From Shewanella insulae (GTDB lineage: Bacteria > Pseudomonadota > Gammaproteobacteria > Enterobacterales > Shewanellaceae), in NCBI RefSeq assembly GCF_009831655.1, contig NZ_WRPA01000008.1, positions 62,001 through 126,000 on the forward strand: a DNA stretch of 64,000 nt. The letters are read 5' to 3'. Positions 8,168 to 16,919 of the stretch are shown piece after piece. A program made the position numbers and the translations under genes. The first letter of the stretch is position 1; each line of letters opens with the position of its first letter. A model generated the notes under the pieces. It ran no database searches. It saw only the letters and a program-made list of their open reading frames with translations, and had not been told where the DNA came from.

Positions 8168-9802
8168 TTAGAGGGGATTTAAGGGGCTTAGGGCCGATTG
8201 TGTGCGTTGGGGCGCCGCTTTGGGGGCATTTTTCACCGCGCGAATCACTTTTTCGACGTCAAGCCCCTTTCCGTCTGGACTATATCCCTGACGCTGTATG
8301 GCTTGGATCGCCAGGTCGAGTTCCTTGCTAAGGGCGGCGATATCGGTCAGGGTGACTGATCTACCCGACCGTTGGCTCATGTGACGCTGCAGGGCAACCA
8401 GTGCCTCGCCCGTCTTGCCCTCACGGCAGGCGGTTTCAAATTGGCGCATGGCATCAGAAACCTTAGGCGTGTTGATTGGCTCTTGAGTCGTTTCGCTTCT
8501 CGCCGCCCCATGACGGTAGCCTTGGTAGTGGCGGTACCAGAGCAAGATTGTCGCCAGCCAGAGCAGGGCGAACAGGCCGCTGATGCTTGGCCAGTAGCCA
8601 GATTGCTGCCCTTGAACGCTGACGACGCTTGTCTGGGAGCGCTCCTGGCTTGCTGCTGGGGCAACGCTGATGCTGCGTGCTGGCAGTGTGGCAAATTCCT
8701 GTTTCTGAGTGCGGCTGTTCCACCAGGGGATGCGGATCTCGGGTAGGGTATACTCACCCGCTTGAGTGGGCACTATTGCCATGGTCTGGTTGAGCTGGGC
8801 GACCACCTGTTTATCGCGTACATAGGTCTTGCGCTGGGGATTTTCAGGATAGAGCTTAAAGGCATCGGGCAAAGTCAGCTTGATGGCTGGCAGGCTGGTA
8901 TCATCTGCATTTGAGGCGATCAGGCGGATGTTGCGTGTAATAGGCACGCCCACCTGAAACTGGGCATCCTCACGCCAATCCTCTCTTAAGACTACAAGAT
9001 CGCTCACCAGCCAGTCGCCCTGGTAAGACTTAGGGATAGGCAAGACCTCTATCTCACTCGGCGCGGCCTTGGCCTGCATGGGACGACTCTCGTTGAAGGA
9101 GAACATGCCTCCGCGACGGGTGGACTCCACCAGGACATCGCCGGAGAAGCTGGCGCCGGAGAGTGACAGCGTACCCGGCTTGTCGGCGATCAGGCTATAG
9201 GTGCGTTCGATCACCCGGTAGCGTCGACCGTCGATGATCTCTGTGCCATCGACATCGTCTCCCAATTGCTTGAGCTGCGCCCCCTCGACATTGGGTGCGC
9301 TGATCACGCCGCGCTGGAGCTCGACACCAAGATAGAGCTTGACCTTATAGGTGATCAACTGGCCCACATAGGCGGTCTCGGTCGAGACGCTGCTGCGGAT
9401 AAACAGGTTTTTCATCTGTTGGGGCTGGCTGCCGGCGGCGGCTACCTTGAGCTCGATAGGTTCTGAACTTATGCCATCTATGGTCAAGGCGGGAATGAGC
9501 ACTGTGCCTGTTTTTTTCGGCGCCAGCAGGATCTGCCAGCGGGTCTCCTTGCTGGCGTCGAAGTTCATGATCTGAGTGCTGCGACTGACACTAGTGCGCC
9601 CGACAATAAAGTCTTTCAACAGGGCGCTGGTGTCTAGGCTGGCGTTGTTTACGTCGTCATCGGCCTTGATGCTGAGCACCAGATATTCTCCCTGGATGGC
9701 GGGGTTTCTGTCTACCGAGGTTTCTACCTTGGTTAAGGCATAGGCTGGTGCTGACAGGATGAGTGTCAAACAGGCTAAGGTCAAAAAGCGTCGTATTACC
9801 AC
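8168..9802 (-). CDS. batD: BatD-like protein (Bacteroides aerotolerance family)
   Basis: This 544-residue protein has a signal peptide (residues 1-22, ending APAYA), a long periplasmic stretch of beta-sandwich repeats typical of BatD (VETSVDRNPAIQGEYLVLSI near the start, VGQLITYKVKLYL around 145), one transmembrane helix near residue 405 (SISGLFALLWLATILLW), and a cytoplasmic helical tail. BatD proteins accompany MoxR ATPases and von Willebrand A proteins and are thought to help assemble or protect envelope complexes; their exact task is not known. It is the last gene of the six-gene operon and overlaps the preceding gene by 7 bp. Confidence 0.88.
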   Translation of the reverse strand: MVIRRFLTLACLTLILSAPAYALTKVETSVDRNPAIQGEYLVLSIKADDDVNNASLDTSALLKDFIVGRTSVSRSTQIMNFDASKETRWQILLAPKKTGTVLIPALTIDGISSEPIELKVAAAGSQPQQMKNLFIRSSVSTETAYVGQLITYKVKLYLGVELQRGVISAPNVEGAQLKQLGDDVDGTEIIDGRRYRVIERTYSLIADKPGTLSLSGASFSGDVLVESTRRGGMFSFNESRPMQAKAAPSEIEVLPIPKSYQGDWLVSDLVVLREDWREDAQFQVGVPITRNIRLIASNADDTSLPAIKLTLPDAFKLYPENPQRKTYVRDKQVVAQLNQTMAIVPTQAGEYTLPEIRIPWWNSRTQKQEFATLPARSISVAPAASQERSQTSVVSVQGQQSGYWPSISGLFALLWLATILLWYRHYQGYRHGAARSETTQEPINTPKVSDAMRQFETACREGKTGEALVALQRHMSQRSGRSVTLTDIAALSKELDLAIQAIQRQGYSPDGKGLDVEKVIRAVKNAPKAAPQRTQSALSPLNPL

Positions 9803-11811
9803 TGTTGATTGTCCTTTATGGTCGCCCCCTGACGGCGGCGTTTCTGATATTCCAGTTGCATCTTGTTTCGCAGCAAGACCTGGGGGTCGTCGACCACCCC
9901 GGTTAGGGCTCGTTGCATCTCGGGGGGAAGTTCTTCCGGCGCAATGGCGCTGCTCGCGGCCGCTACAGGCTCGCCTTGCTCATCTGCATCGCCGGGTTTG
10001 CCCTGGGTCATATTCGCGGCCTGGGCCTGGGCTTGAGTGCTCTCTTGTTCGGCTTGCGCTTGTCCCATCTGCTGGCTGGCGTCTGATAGACCCTTGTTAG
10101 CATCGGCCTGGCTGTTAGCCTCTTTGCCCGGATCGGCGCTCATCTGGGCGTCATTATCAGTGCCTGCCTGCTGGTCTTGCGACTGACTATCCTGGTTAGC
10201 GCCTTGTTGGTCTGAGCCTTGTCCATTGTCTCGTTGATCATTCTGGCCTTGAGCCTGCTCTTTAGATTGCTGGCTTTGAGACCTTTGGCTTTTAGAACCC
10301 TGGTCTTGAGACTGCTGGCCTTCAGAGCCCTGACCCGATTGTTGATCGCCCTGGCCTTGCTGCTGGCCTTGATTTTGCCCGGCGCCGTCTTGTTGGGACT
10401 GCTCTTGCTTATTTGAGTCCTGCTCCGACTGTTTCTGATCCGATTGGCCTTGACCTTGGCTAGCTGGCTCTTGCTGTTTTAACTGCTCAGCCAACTCGAG
10501 GTTGTGTTTGGCCTGAGTCAGCTCAGGGTCTTTCTTTAGCGCCTGCTGATAACGCTCGATGGCCTTGTCGAGTTCATTGAGCTGCATCAGGCTGTTGCCC
10601 TGATTAAACAGGCCATTAGCCGAATCATCCTGCTCGAAAAGCTCGAGCGCCTCTTGATAGTCGCCATTCTTGTACAGGGATGAGGCCTTCCACTGGGGCG
10701 AGGTAAACTGCTCGGCCGCGCCTTGATAGTCTTGTGCCTGGTAGGCCTGCATCGCCCTCTGATCGTTCGTGCTGAAGGGATGTTGCCAGCTGGCAGCCTG
10801 GGCCTCTGGGCTTGGGGAGAGGACCATCAGGCAGGCCAGCGCGGCGAAGGCGTGTCTGAAATTCAGCAACGCCGGCAGCAGCAAGAGTAGGGCCAGATAA
10901 GGGCCGATATCTTGCCAGGCTTCCCCCTGGAGATCCGATGCCTTGGCATCGCTCTCCCGGCTGAGGCTCTGGGTCAGGGCCTTTAGGTCTTGACCATCGG
11001 CGCGGTAGGCAACTACTTTGCCACCGCTGTTGCCAATCACACTGTTTAGCAGAGTAAGATCGGTCTGGCTAACCACCACCTGATTGCTTATGTCTCGCAT
11101 CAACTGGCCGTCCGGCAGGCTAATGGCGGCGCCCTGGTTTGTCCCCATGGCGATGATAGAGAGGCGGTAATTTGTATCGTCTAATATCGCTTTAGCTTCG
11201 CTGATTTGGTCCGGATTCACGCCATCGGCCAACAAGATGATATCGCCCTTGAGGTGGCCGCCCTGAACGAGTAACTGCTTAGCCTGCTTTAGGGCTGCAG
11301 GTAGGTTGGAGCCAAGTGCTGGCATGATCTCCGGCGATAGGGTTGGCAGCAGGTTCAGCAGGGTGGCGCTATCTCGCGTTAACGGGCTGATGGTAAAGGC
11401 ATCGCCGGCGTAGGCCACCAGGCCCGTCTCGCCTTCCTTGAGGGTCTTGATGAGATCCGTCGCCTTAAACTTGGCCTGAGTCAGCCTGTTGGGTGTCAGA
11501 TCGGTTGCGTACATGGAGAGTGACATATCCATCACGATCACCCGGCCCAGGTTAGACTCGAACACCGGAAGCGTCTGTTTGGTGAGCGCAGGGCCGGAGA
11601 GGGCCAAGACGCTAACTAGCCAGATAAAGGCGATGAAGCCCAAGTGTTGTTTCTTGTTGGTCGCCTGACCGCTCACCAACACCTTTGCCAGGTGCGGCGC
11701 GATATAACGGTTCCAGCTAGAGGCCTGATGGTGCTGGCGTCTTTGCAGCCAAAGCAATAACGCCAGGGGAATGAGGGCCAGCAGCCATTCGGGACGGAGA
11801 AAATGGATCAT
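9796..11811 (-). CDS. BatB/BatC fusion: von Willebrand A domain plus TPR protein
   Basis: In this 671-residue protein the N-terminal half resembles BatB: two hydrophobic segments (about 8-24 and 57-76) flank the start of a VWA domain with a MIDAS motif DMSLSMYAT. A transmembrane segment near 305-340 follows. The C-terminal half resembles BatC: TPR repeats around 355-460 (ALELFEQDDSANGLFNQGNS, LDKAIERYQQALKKDPELTQ) and then about 150 residues of Gln/Ser/Gly/Asp-rich low-complexity sequence before a short basic tail. In Bacteroidetes BatB and BatC are separate genes; here they are one chain. It overlaps batA by 4 bp (ATGA), showing translational coupling. Confidence 0.88.
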   Translation of the reverse strand: MIHFLRPEWLLALIPLALLLWLQRRQHHQASSWNRYIAPHLAKVLVSGQATNKKQHLGFIAFIWLVSVLALSGPALTKQTLPVFESNLGRVIVMDMSLSMYATDLTPNRLTQAKFKATDLIKTLKEGETGLVAYAGDAFTISPLTRDSATLLNLLPTLSPEIMPALGSNLPAALKQAKQLLVQGGHLKGDIILLADGVNPDQISEAKAILDDTNYRLSIIAMGTNQGAAISLPDGQLMRDISNQVVVSQTDLTLLNSVIGNSGGKVVAYRADGQDLKALTQSLSRESDAKASDLQGEAWQDIGPYLALLLLLPALLNFRHAFAALACLMVLSPSPEAQAASWQHPFSTNDQRAMQAYQAQDYQGAAEQFTSPQWKASSLYKNGDYQEALELFEQDDSANGLFNQGNSLMQLNELDKAIERYQQALKKDPELTQAKHNLELAEQLKQQEPASQGQGQSDQKQSEQDSNKQEQSQQDGAGQNQGQQQGQGDQQSGQGSEGQQSQDQGSKSQRSQSQQSKEQAQGQNDQRDNGQGSDQQGANQDSQSQDQQAGTDNDAQMSADPGKEANSQADANKGLSDASQQMGQAQAEQESTQAQAQAANMTQGKPGDADEQGEPVAAASSAIAPEELPPEMQRALTGVVDDPQVLLRNKMQLEYQKRRRQGATIKDNQQW

Positions 11812-12827
11812 GAGGCGCTCCGTGGTAGACGTTGAACTAAGGCCTGTACGGCAGAGAAGCCGCTTAACATCATGAGCACACTGACAAGCAGGGCGATGGC
11901 CAAGGGATAGTAAAAGAGCTCGGCCTGTGGTCGATAGCTGAGTTGGTCGCTGTCGGTTGGCTCTAGCTTGTCTATCTCCTGATAGATCTGCTCCAGTTCA
12001 TCTGAATTACGTGCCCTGAAGTAACGCCCCTTGGTTTTTGGGGCCAGCAGGGTGAGCTGAGCCTCGTCGAGATCCATCGACGGATTGACGCGCTCCTTGC
12101 CAAACAGGGTGCGGCGCTCCATCACCTCGGCGCCCACCCCTATGGTGTAGATGGTCACGCCTCGCTTGGCGGCGATATCGGCGGCCTGCTCGGGCGTGAT
12201 GCTCCCTGAGTTATTTGAGCCGTCGGTAAGCAGGATAAGCACGCGGTTGCTTTGCTCAGCCTTGTCGAAACGTTTGACCGCCAGCGCGATGGCTTCGCCG
12301 ATGGCGGTCTGTTTGCCCACCAGGCCGATTTGCGCCTCGGTCAGAAACTGGGCCACCGAGCGTCTGTCCTGGGTGAGCGGCGCCTGCAGATAGGCGTGAT
12401 CGGCAAACAGAATCAGCCCCAGCTTATCGCCCTTGCGGCGTTCGATAAACTCGCTCATCACCTGCTGGACCATGGTGAAACGGTCGACCGTCTTACCATT
12501 AAGCACCATATCTTCTATCTGCATACTGCCCGACAGATCTACCGCCAGCATGAGGTCACGCCCCTTGCTGGGCAGTTCTATGGCGTCGCCAACCCAGAGG
12601 GGACGGGCAACGGCGAATATCAGCAAAGTCCAGAAAAGCCAATGGGGCCAGCGGCTGCGGCGAGGGGAGTTATCCAGTCCTGTCGTTGGCGCCTCAGCGA
12701 CGCCGGGCATTTGTAGATGACCGCCGCTGGTCTGCTTGGTTTGTTTGCTGCCGCTTGGTTTGCCGAGAGAAAAGATAAGTGGTAGCGGCAGCAAAATAAG
12801 CAGCCAGGGCCAGGCTAGTGTGAACAT
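11808..12827 (-). CDS. batA: BatA-like von Willebrand factor A domain membrane protein
   Basis: This 339-residue protein has N-terminal hydrophobic helices (about 1-18 and 60-76), then a VWA domain with an intact metal-ion-dependent adhesion site (DLSGSMQIED, and later LLTDGSNNSG), and a C-terminal transmembrane helix (LAIALLVSVLMMLSGFSAV). VWA proteins of this type act with MoxR AAA+ ATPases as substrate or complex adaptors. It overlaps DUF4381 by 13 bp upstream and BatBC by 4 bp downstream, in the same operon. Confidence 0.88.
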   Translation of the reverse strand: MFTLAWPWLLILLPLPLIFSLGKPSGSKQTKQTSGGHLQMPGVAEAPTTGLDNSPRRSRWPHWLFWTLLIFAVARPLWVGDAIELPSKGRDLMLAVDLSGSMQIEDMVLNGKTVDRFTMVQQVMSEFIERRKGDKLGLILFADHAYLQAPLTQDRRSVAQFLTEAQIGLVGKQTAIGEAIALAVKRFDKAEQSNRVLILLTDGSNNSGSITPEQAADIAAKRGVTIYTIGVGAEVMERRTLFGKERVNPSMDLDEAQLTLLAPKTKGRYFRARNSDELEQIYQEIDKLEPTDSDQLSYRPQAELFYYPLAIALLVSVLMMLSGFSAVQALVQRLPRSAS

Positions 12828-13309
12828 GACACCTCCTTGCCAGCCTTGAGCGGCAGGGCCTTCTGCAGCCAGGCTTTGGCAGCATCTAGCAATTGCATGG
12901 CCTCACTGGGCGAGAGATTGCCCGCTTGGAAACGCCTTTCCAGCAGATCCGGTAGTTTAGGATCCATGGCTGGCACCTGAGCGCCTAGCCAGGCATACCA
13001 GGCATCACCTTGCAAGGAGGCGATCTGCTCCCGGGGCAGATAACTCATGGCGCTGCGTTTTAGCAGGCTGTTGACCGTCAGCGGCAGCTGAGGATCCTCA
13101 GGCGTCACTTGAGAGAGTAGTGTTAGCGCCTCGCGTTTGGCCGCCAGCTGCTTGCCTCTGCGTTTTATATAGATGAACAGAGTAGCCATCAGCATAAGCA
13201 GTAGCAGTGTCAGCAGATAGTAGCCATAGGCTAGAGGCCAGACGCCGATCGGGGCTGGGGTGATGATATCCTGCAGGTTGGCGAGCGCAGGTTGACTTGC
13301 CGCTTGCAT
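12815..13309 (-). CDS. DUF4381 family membrane protein of the MoxR/Bat operon
   Basis: This 164-residue protein begins with a short periplasmic segment containing LQDIITPAPIGVWPLAYGYY, the usual DUF4381 start. One transmembrane helix (LLTLLLLMLMATLFIYI, about 31-47) and a basic cytoplasmic helical domain with LPREQIASLQGDAWYAWLG follow. The family is found almost only between DUF58 and VWA genes in MoxR operons. Function is unknown; it probably helps anchor the complex. It directly abuts the DUF58 stop codon. Confidence 0.85.
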   Translation of the reverse strand: MQAASQPALANLQDIITPAPIGVWPLAYGYYLLTLLLLMLMATLFIYIKRRGKQLAAKREALTLLSQVTPEDPQLPLTVNSLLKRSAMSYLPREQIASLQGDAWYAWLGAQVPAMDPKLPDLLERRFQAGNLSPSEAMQLLDAAKAWLQKALPLKAGKEVSCSH

Positions 13310-14239
13310 CTACCTCAGGGCTCCAATTTGTTGGTTTAACGGCTGGGCCGCATCGATGCGTCTTGGCCGCGCGTTGATCTGATTCATCATGGTGATAAAT
13401 CCCTGTTGCTGTGTTTGTTGCTGAGCCAGCCAGGCATCATAGCTACGTCTGTCTAATACCAGCTCCTTATCGCCATCCCTGACCGGGAATTGGAACTGTG
13501 GCGGCAGCTTAAGGGTGCCTTGCCTGAGGGGGTCAGTGATCAGAAAGGCACCGATATCGCAGTGGCGTTTAAGCTCGCTCAGCGGCCCCAGACATTGGGG
13601 GCTGAAATGGCTGCCGTCGCTGATGATCCAGATAAGCGAACCGGGTTTGGCGATTCGCCTCAGGCGCTGACAGGCCTTGAAGATATGCTCCGGCTGTTTC
13701 ACCGGTTGGTCGAGCTGAGTCAGTTGCTGCTGGTGCACTTGCTTTATAGCCGAGATCAGTGCCAGCATGCCAGTTTGTCGGCTGCGGGGCTTAAGCTCTA
13801 GGTGTTCGTCCTCGCTGGCGATCAGCGCCCCCAGGCGATCGCCGTGGCCAATCGCTGCCCAGCCCAGGGTGGCAGCCAGATGCGCCGCCTGTACCGACTG
13901 CAGCATCAAACTCGAGCCGAAATAGAGGCTATGGCTGAGATCCAACAGCAGTAATACCGGGCGCTCGCGCTCCTCGACAAATAGCTTGGTGTGGGCCTTG
14001 CCGGTGCGGGCGGTCACTCGCCAGTCTATGGTGCGCACATCGTCACCGCTCTGGTAGTGGCGCACCTCGGCAAACTCCATCCCCCGTCCCTTGATGCTGC
14101 TGGCTCTGTGGCCGGCTAATGCGGCACGCGCCTTGGTCTTGCGTTCGGGCAGGGCTCGGGCAAGATTTTGGCAGGCTAACAGCTCTTTCTGAGTAAGCGA
14201 TACGCCATCGGCAAATAGGGGTAAAGCATTCTGTCCCAT
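13310..14239 (-). CDS. DUF58 domain protein
   Basis: This 309-residue cytoplasmic protein carries the DUF58 core: GRGMEFAEVRHYQSGDDVR followed by TIDWRVTARTGKAHTKLF and EERERPVLLLLDLSHSL, a VWA-like fold with a partial MIDAS (DLSHS). DUF58 proteins nearly always sit beside MoxR ATPases and probably mediate their action on partner proteins. Its ATG overlaps the moxR stop (TAATG), so the two are translationally coupled. Confidence 0.88.
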   Translation of the reverse strand: MGQNALPLFADGVSLTQKELLACQNLARALPERKTKARAALAGHRASSIKGRGMEFAEVRHYQSGDDVRTIDWRVTARTGKAHTKLFVEERERPVLLLLDLSHSLYFGSSLMLQSVQAAHLAATLGWAAIGHGDRLGALIASEDEHLELKPRSRQTGMLALISAIKQVHQQQLTQLDQPVKQPEHIFKACQRLRRIAKPGSLIWIISDGSHFSPQCLGPLSELKRHCDIGAFLITDPLRQGTLKLPPQFQFPVRDGDKELVLDRRSYDAWLAQQQTQQQGFITMMNQINARPRRIDAAQPLNQQIGALR

Positions 14240-15195
14240 TAAGGCACCGCTACCTGACTGAGAATATGGTTGATCACCTGATCGCCGCTGACGCCTTCGG
14301 CCTGGGCCTGGTAGCTGAGTAGCAGGCGGTGGCGTAGCACGTTGGGCACCACGGCCTGAATATCTTCTGGCGAGACAAAGTCACGCTCCATCAGCCAGGC
14401 GCGTGCGCGGGCGCAGCGTTCGATGGAGATGGTCGCGCGCGGGCTGACGCCATACTCCAGCCAGTTAGCCAGTTGATCGCTGTATTGCTGCGGCTGGCGG
14501 GTGGCCATGACGATATTGACGATATATTGCTCCAGCGGCTCGGCGAGATAGATATCCAGTGCGGCCTTACGGGCGGCGAACACCTCTTCCTGAGCGATCG
14601 GCTCAACTTTTGGTAGTTCGTGAGTAATGGCTTCGCTGCGGGACAGGCGCATGATCTCAAACTCGGTGGCGGCGCTGGGATAGTCGAGATTCAGGTGCAT
14701 CAGGAAGCGGTCTAGCTGCGCCTCGGGCAGCGGGTAGGTGCCTTCATTTTCCAGCGGGTTTTGTGTCGCCATCACCAGAAATAGCTTTGGCAGCTTGTAG
14801 CTCTGTTTACCCACGGTAACCTGGCCTTCGGCCATGGCTTCCAATAACGCCGATTGTACCTTGGCCGGCGCACGGTTGATCTCATCGGCCAGGATCAGGT
14901 TGTGAAAGATAGGGCCTGCCTCAAACTCGAAGGTGGCCGTCTGGGCGCGGTAGATGTCGGTGCCGGTAAGATCCGCCGGGAGCAGGTCTGGAGTAAACTG
15001 AATGCGGTGGAAGTCACCCTCTACGCCATCGCTCAGCGCCTTGACCGCACGAGTCTTGGCCAGACCCGGTGGGCCCTCAACCAGTAAGTGACCATCGGCA
15101 ATCAGTGCGATCAATAAGTTTTCGGTAAGAGTGGGTTGACCCAGGATCACTTTATCCAGGTATTCACGTAATGCATGAAATCGACTTAACGGCAT
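14239..15195 (-). CDS. MoxR-family AAA+ ATPase
   Basis: This 318-residue ATPase has Walker A in GPPGLAKTRAVKAL (about residues 40-47), Walker B in LILADEINRAPAKVQSALLE and sensor 1 in LVMATQNPLENEGTYPLPEA. MoxR ATPases are chaperone-like and help insert cofactors or assemble envelope or enzyme complexes. This is the first gene of an operon moxR-DUF58-DUF4381-batA-batBC-batD (15195 down to 8168), all overlapping or abutting. The divergent neighbour is fadI, with a 409-bp shared control region. The client of this system is not revealed by nearby genes. Confidence 0.92.
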   Translation of the reverse strand: MPLSRFHALREYLDKVILGQPTLTENLLIALIADGHLLVEGPPGLAKTRAVKALSDGVEGDFHRIQFTPDLLPADLTGTDIYRAQTATFEFEAGPIFHNLILADEINRAPAKVQSALLEAMAEGQVTVGKQSYKLPKLFLVMATQNPLENEGTYPLPEAQLDRFLMHLNLDYPSAATEFEIMRLSRSEAITHELPKVEPIAQEEVFAARKAALDIYLAEPLEQYIVNIVMATRQPQQYSDQLANWLEYGVSPRATISIERCARARAWLMERDFVSPEDIQAVVPNVLRHRLLLSYQAQAEGVSGDQVINHILSQVAVP

Positions 15196-15604
15196 GATGC
15201 TACTCGGTATTATCTATTGTGTGAGCTGTAGACAGCGTATCGGGTAAAAAATTCAGTGATAAACGCCTTACCGCAACCTTAGGTGTGTCAGGTGACCTAG
15301 GGAGCTTGGCGGCGCCAAATTTCAATCAGCAAAATAAGTTAGCATGCTTAAACAGGGATTTAAACTGGCTTTAATGGCTAATTTGTATTTTATTAAACAT
15401 TGTTAATCAACATCTTTTTCGATATTTGTCGTTTAAAAACCAAACAGGTGTTTAAAACCTTGAAATAAGAAGTTAGAATCAGATCACACTTTGATGGTCT
15501 GACCTGTTGCGAGAGTGTAGCGAGATACCCAGGCAACGGGGTAGGGAAGAATAATAACGGCGTTAGTAGAAGCGTTTCTATCAGACGCGTCACGAGGGCA
15601 AAAG
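15196..15604. other. Divergent control region between moxR and fadI
   Basis: This 409-bp region contains the promoters of the leftward moxR/bat operon and the rightward fadIJ operon. It is AT-rich in its centre (about 15330-15480) and holds a PsrA-like palindrome at 15441-15454. I see no gene with a ribosome binding site in it. Confidence 0.6.
15441..15454. promoter_or_regulatory. PsrA-like operator upstream of fadIJ
   Basis: CAAAC-AGGT-GTTTA fits the palindromic PsrA pattern (G/C)AAAC-N2-4-GTTT(G/C), apart from the last base, and lies about 150 bp upstream of fadI. PsrA is a TetR-family regulator that represses beta-oxidation genes in pseudomonads and, by comparative genomics, in Shewanella. 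Its inducer is a long-chain fatty acid. The same 12-bp core recurs at 48249. Confidence 0.55.
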
Positions 15605-16915
15605 ATGAGTGAACTACAGCAAGTAAGGAACGCGAAGGGCGATCGCATCGCGATAGTGATGGGGCTTCGAACCCCCTTTGCTAAGCAGGCGAGCGCTTTT
15701 CATGGGGTGTCGGCATTGGATATGGGCAAGATGGTGGTGAACGAACTCCTGTCTCGCTCGGAACTCGACCCGAAAGAGATTGAACAGCTCGTTTATGGTC
15801 AGGTAGTACAGATGCCTGCGGCGCCCAACATCGCACGCGAGATAGTCCTAGGCACGGGCATGAATGTGTCTACCGATGCCTATAGCGTGACACGTGCCTG
15901 TGCCACCAGTTTCCAGTCGACGGTCAATGTGGCCGAGTCCATCATGACGGGCAATATCGAGATAGGGATTGCCGGCGGTGCCGATTCATCGTCTGTACTG
16001 CCCATCGGCGTGTCGAAAAAGCTGGCCCATGCCCTGGTGGATCTCAATAAGGCGCGCAGCTTTGGTCAAAAGTTGGCCATCATCCGCCGTCTTGGACTGA
16101 AAGATCTGCTCCCCGTGCCTCCTGCGGTTGCCGAATACTCAACCGGCCTTTCCATGGGACAGACCGCAGAGCAGATGGCCAAGACCTATAACATCAGCCG
16201 CGCCGATCAAGATGCCTTGGCGCATCGTTCACATACCCTGGCGACGGAGACCTGGGATTCGGGTCATCTGCGTGACGAGGTGATGGTGGCACACGTGCCG
16301 CCATACAAATCTTTCATCGACAAAGATAACAACATTCGTGAGAACTCTTCGCTCGATTCTTACGCCAAGCTGCGTCCAGCTTTCGATCGTAAGCACGGCT
16401 CTGTGACGGCGGCCAACAGTACGCCGCTTACCGATGGTGCCTCGGCGGTACTCCTGATGAGCGAGAGCCGTGCCAAGGCTCTGGGTTATGAGCCGATCGG
16501 CTACATTAAAAGTTACGCCTTTAGCGCCATCGACGTGTGGCAGGATATGTTGATGGGGCCTTCCTACGCGACGCCGCTGGCGCTTAAGCGTGCCGGCATG
16601 GAGCTTGAGGATCTTACCCTTATCGAGATGCACGAAGCCTTTGCGGCGCAGACCCTGGCCAATATGCAGATGTTCGCCTCGAAGAAGTTTGCGAAGGCGA
16701 AGCTGGGCCGCGACCGCGCCATCGGCGAGATCGATATGGCTAAGTTTAACGTCTTAGGGGGCTCCTTGGCCTATGGTCACCCCTTTGCGGCGACCGGAAC
16801 GCGTTTGATCACTCAAGTTTGCCGCGAACTCAAACGCCGCGGAGGCGGTACCGGCCTGGCAACGGCCTGTGCGGCGGGTGGTTTAGGTGCAGCTATGATA
16901 GTAGAAGTGGAGTGA
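15605..16915 (+). CDS. fadI: 3-ketoacyl-CoA thiolase FadI (beta-oxidation, beta subunit)
   Basis: This 436-residue thiolase has the acylated cysteine in [10 protein letters not shown] (Cys99), the catalytic His in [15 protein letters not shown], the second His in [16 protein letters not shown] and the C-terminal cysteine in [13 protein letters not shown]. It cleaves 3-ketoacyl-CoA with CoA to acetyl-CoA and a shortened acyl-CoA. Length equals E. coli FadI (436). A GAGGG ribosome binding site precedes the ATG. It lies 4 bp before fadJ, and the two subunits form a complex. Confidence 0.96.
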   Translation: MSELQQVRNAKGDRIAIVMGLRTPFAKQASAFHGVSALDMGKMVVNELLSRSELDPKEIEQLVYGQVVQMPAAPNIAREIVLGTGMNVSTDAYSVTRACATSFQSTVNVAESIMTGNIEIGIAGGADSSSVLPIGVSKKLAHALVDLNKARSFGQKLAIIRRLGLKDLLPVPPAVAEYSTGLSMGQTAEQMAKTYNISRADQDALAHRSHTLATETWDSGHLRDEVMVAHVPPYKSFIDKDNNIRENSSLDSYAKLRPAFDRKHGSVTAANSTPLTDGASAVLLMSESRAKALGYEPIGYIKSYAFSAIDVWQDMLMGPSYATPLALKRAGMELEDLTLIEMHEAFAAQTLANMQMFASKKFAKAKLGRDRAIGEIDMAKFNVLGGSLAYGHPFAATGTRLITQVCRELKRRGGGTGLATACAAGGLGAAMIVEVE

Positions 16916-16919
16916 TCTC

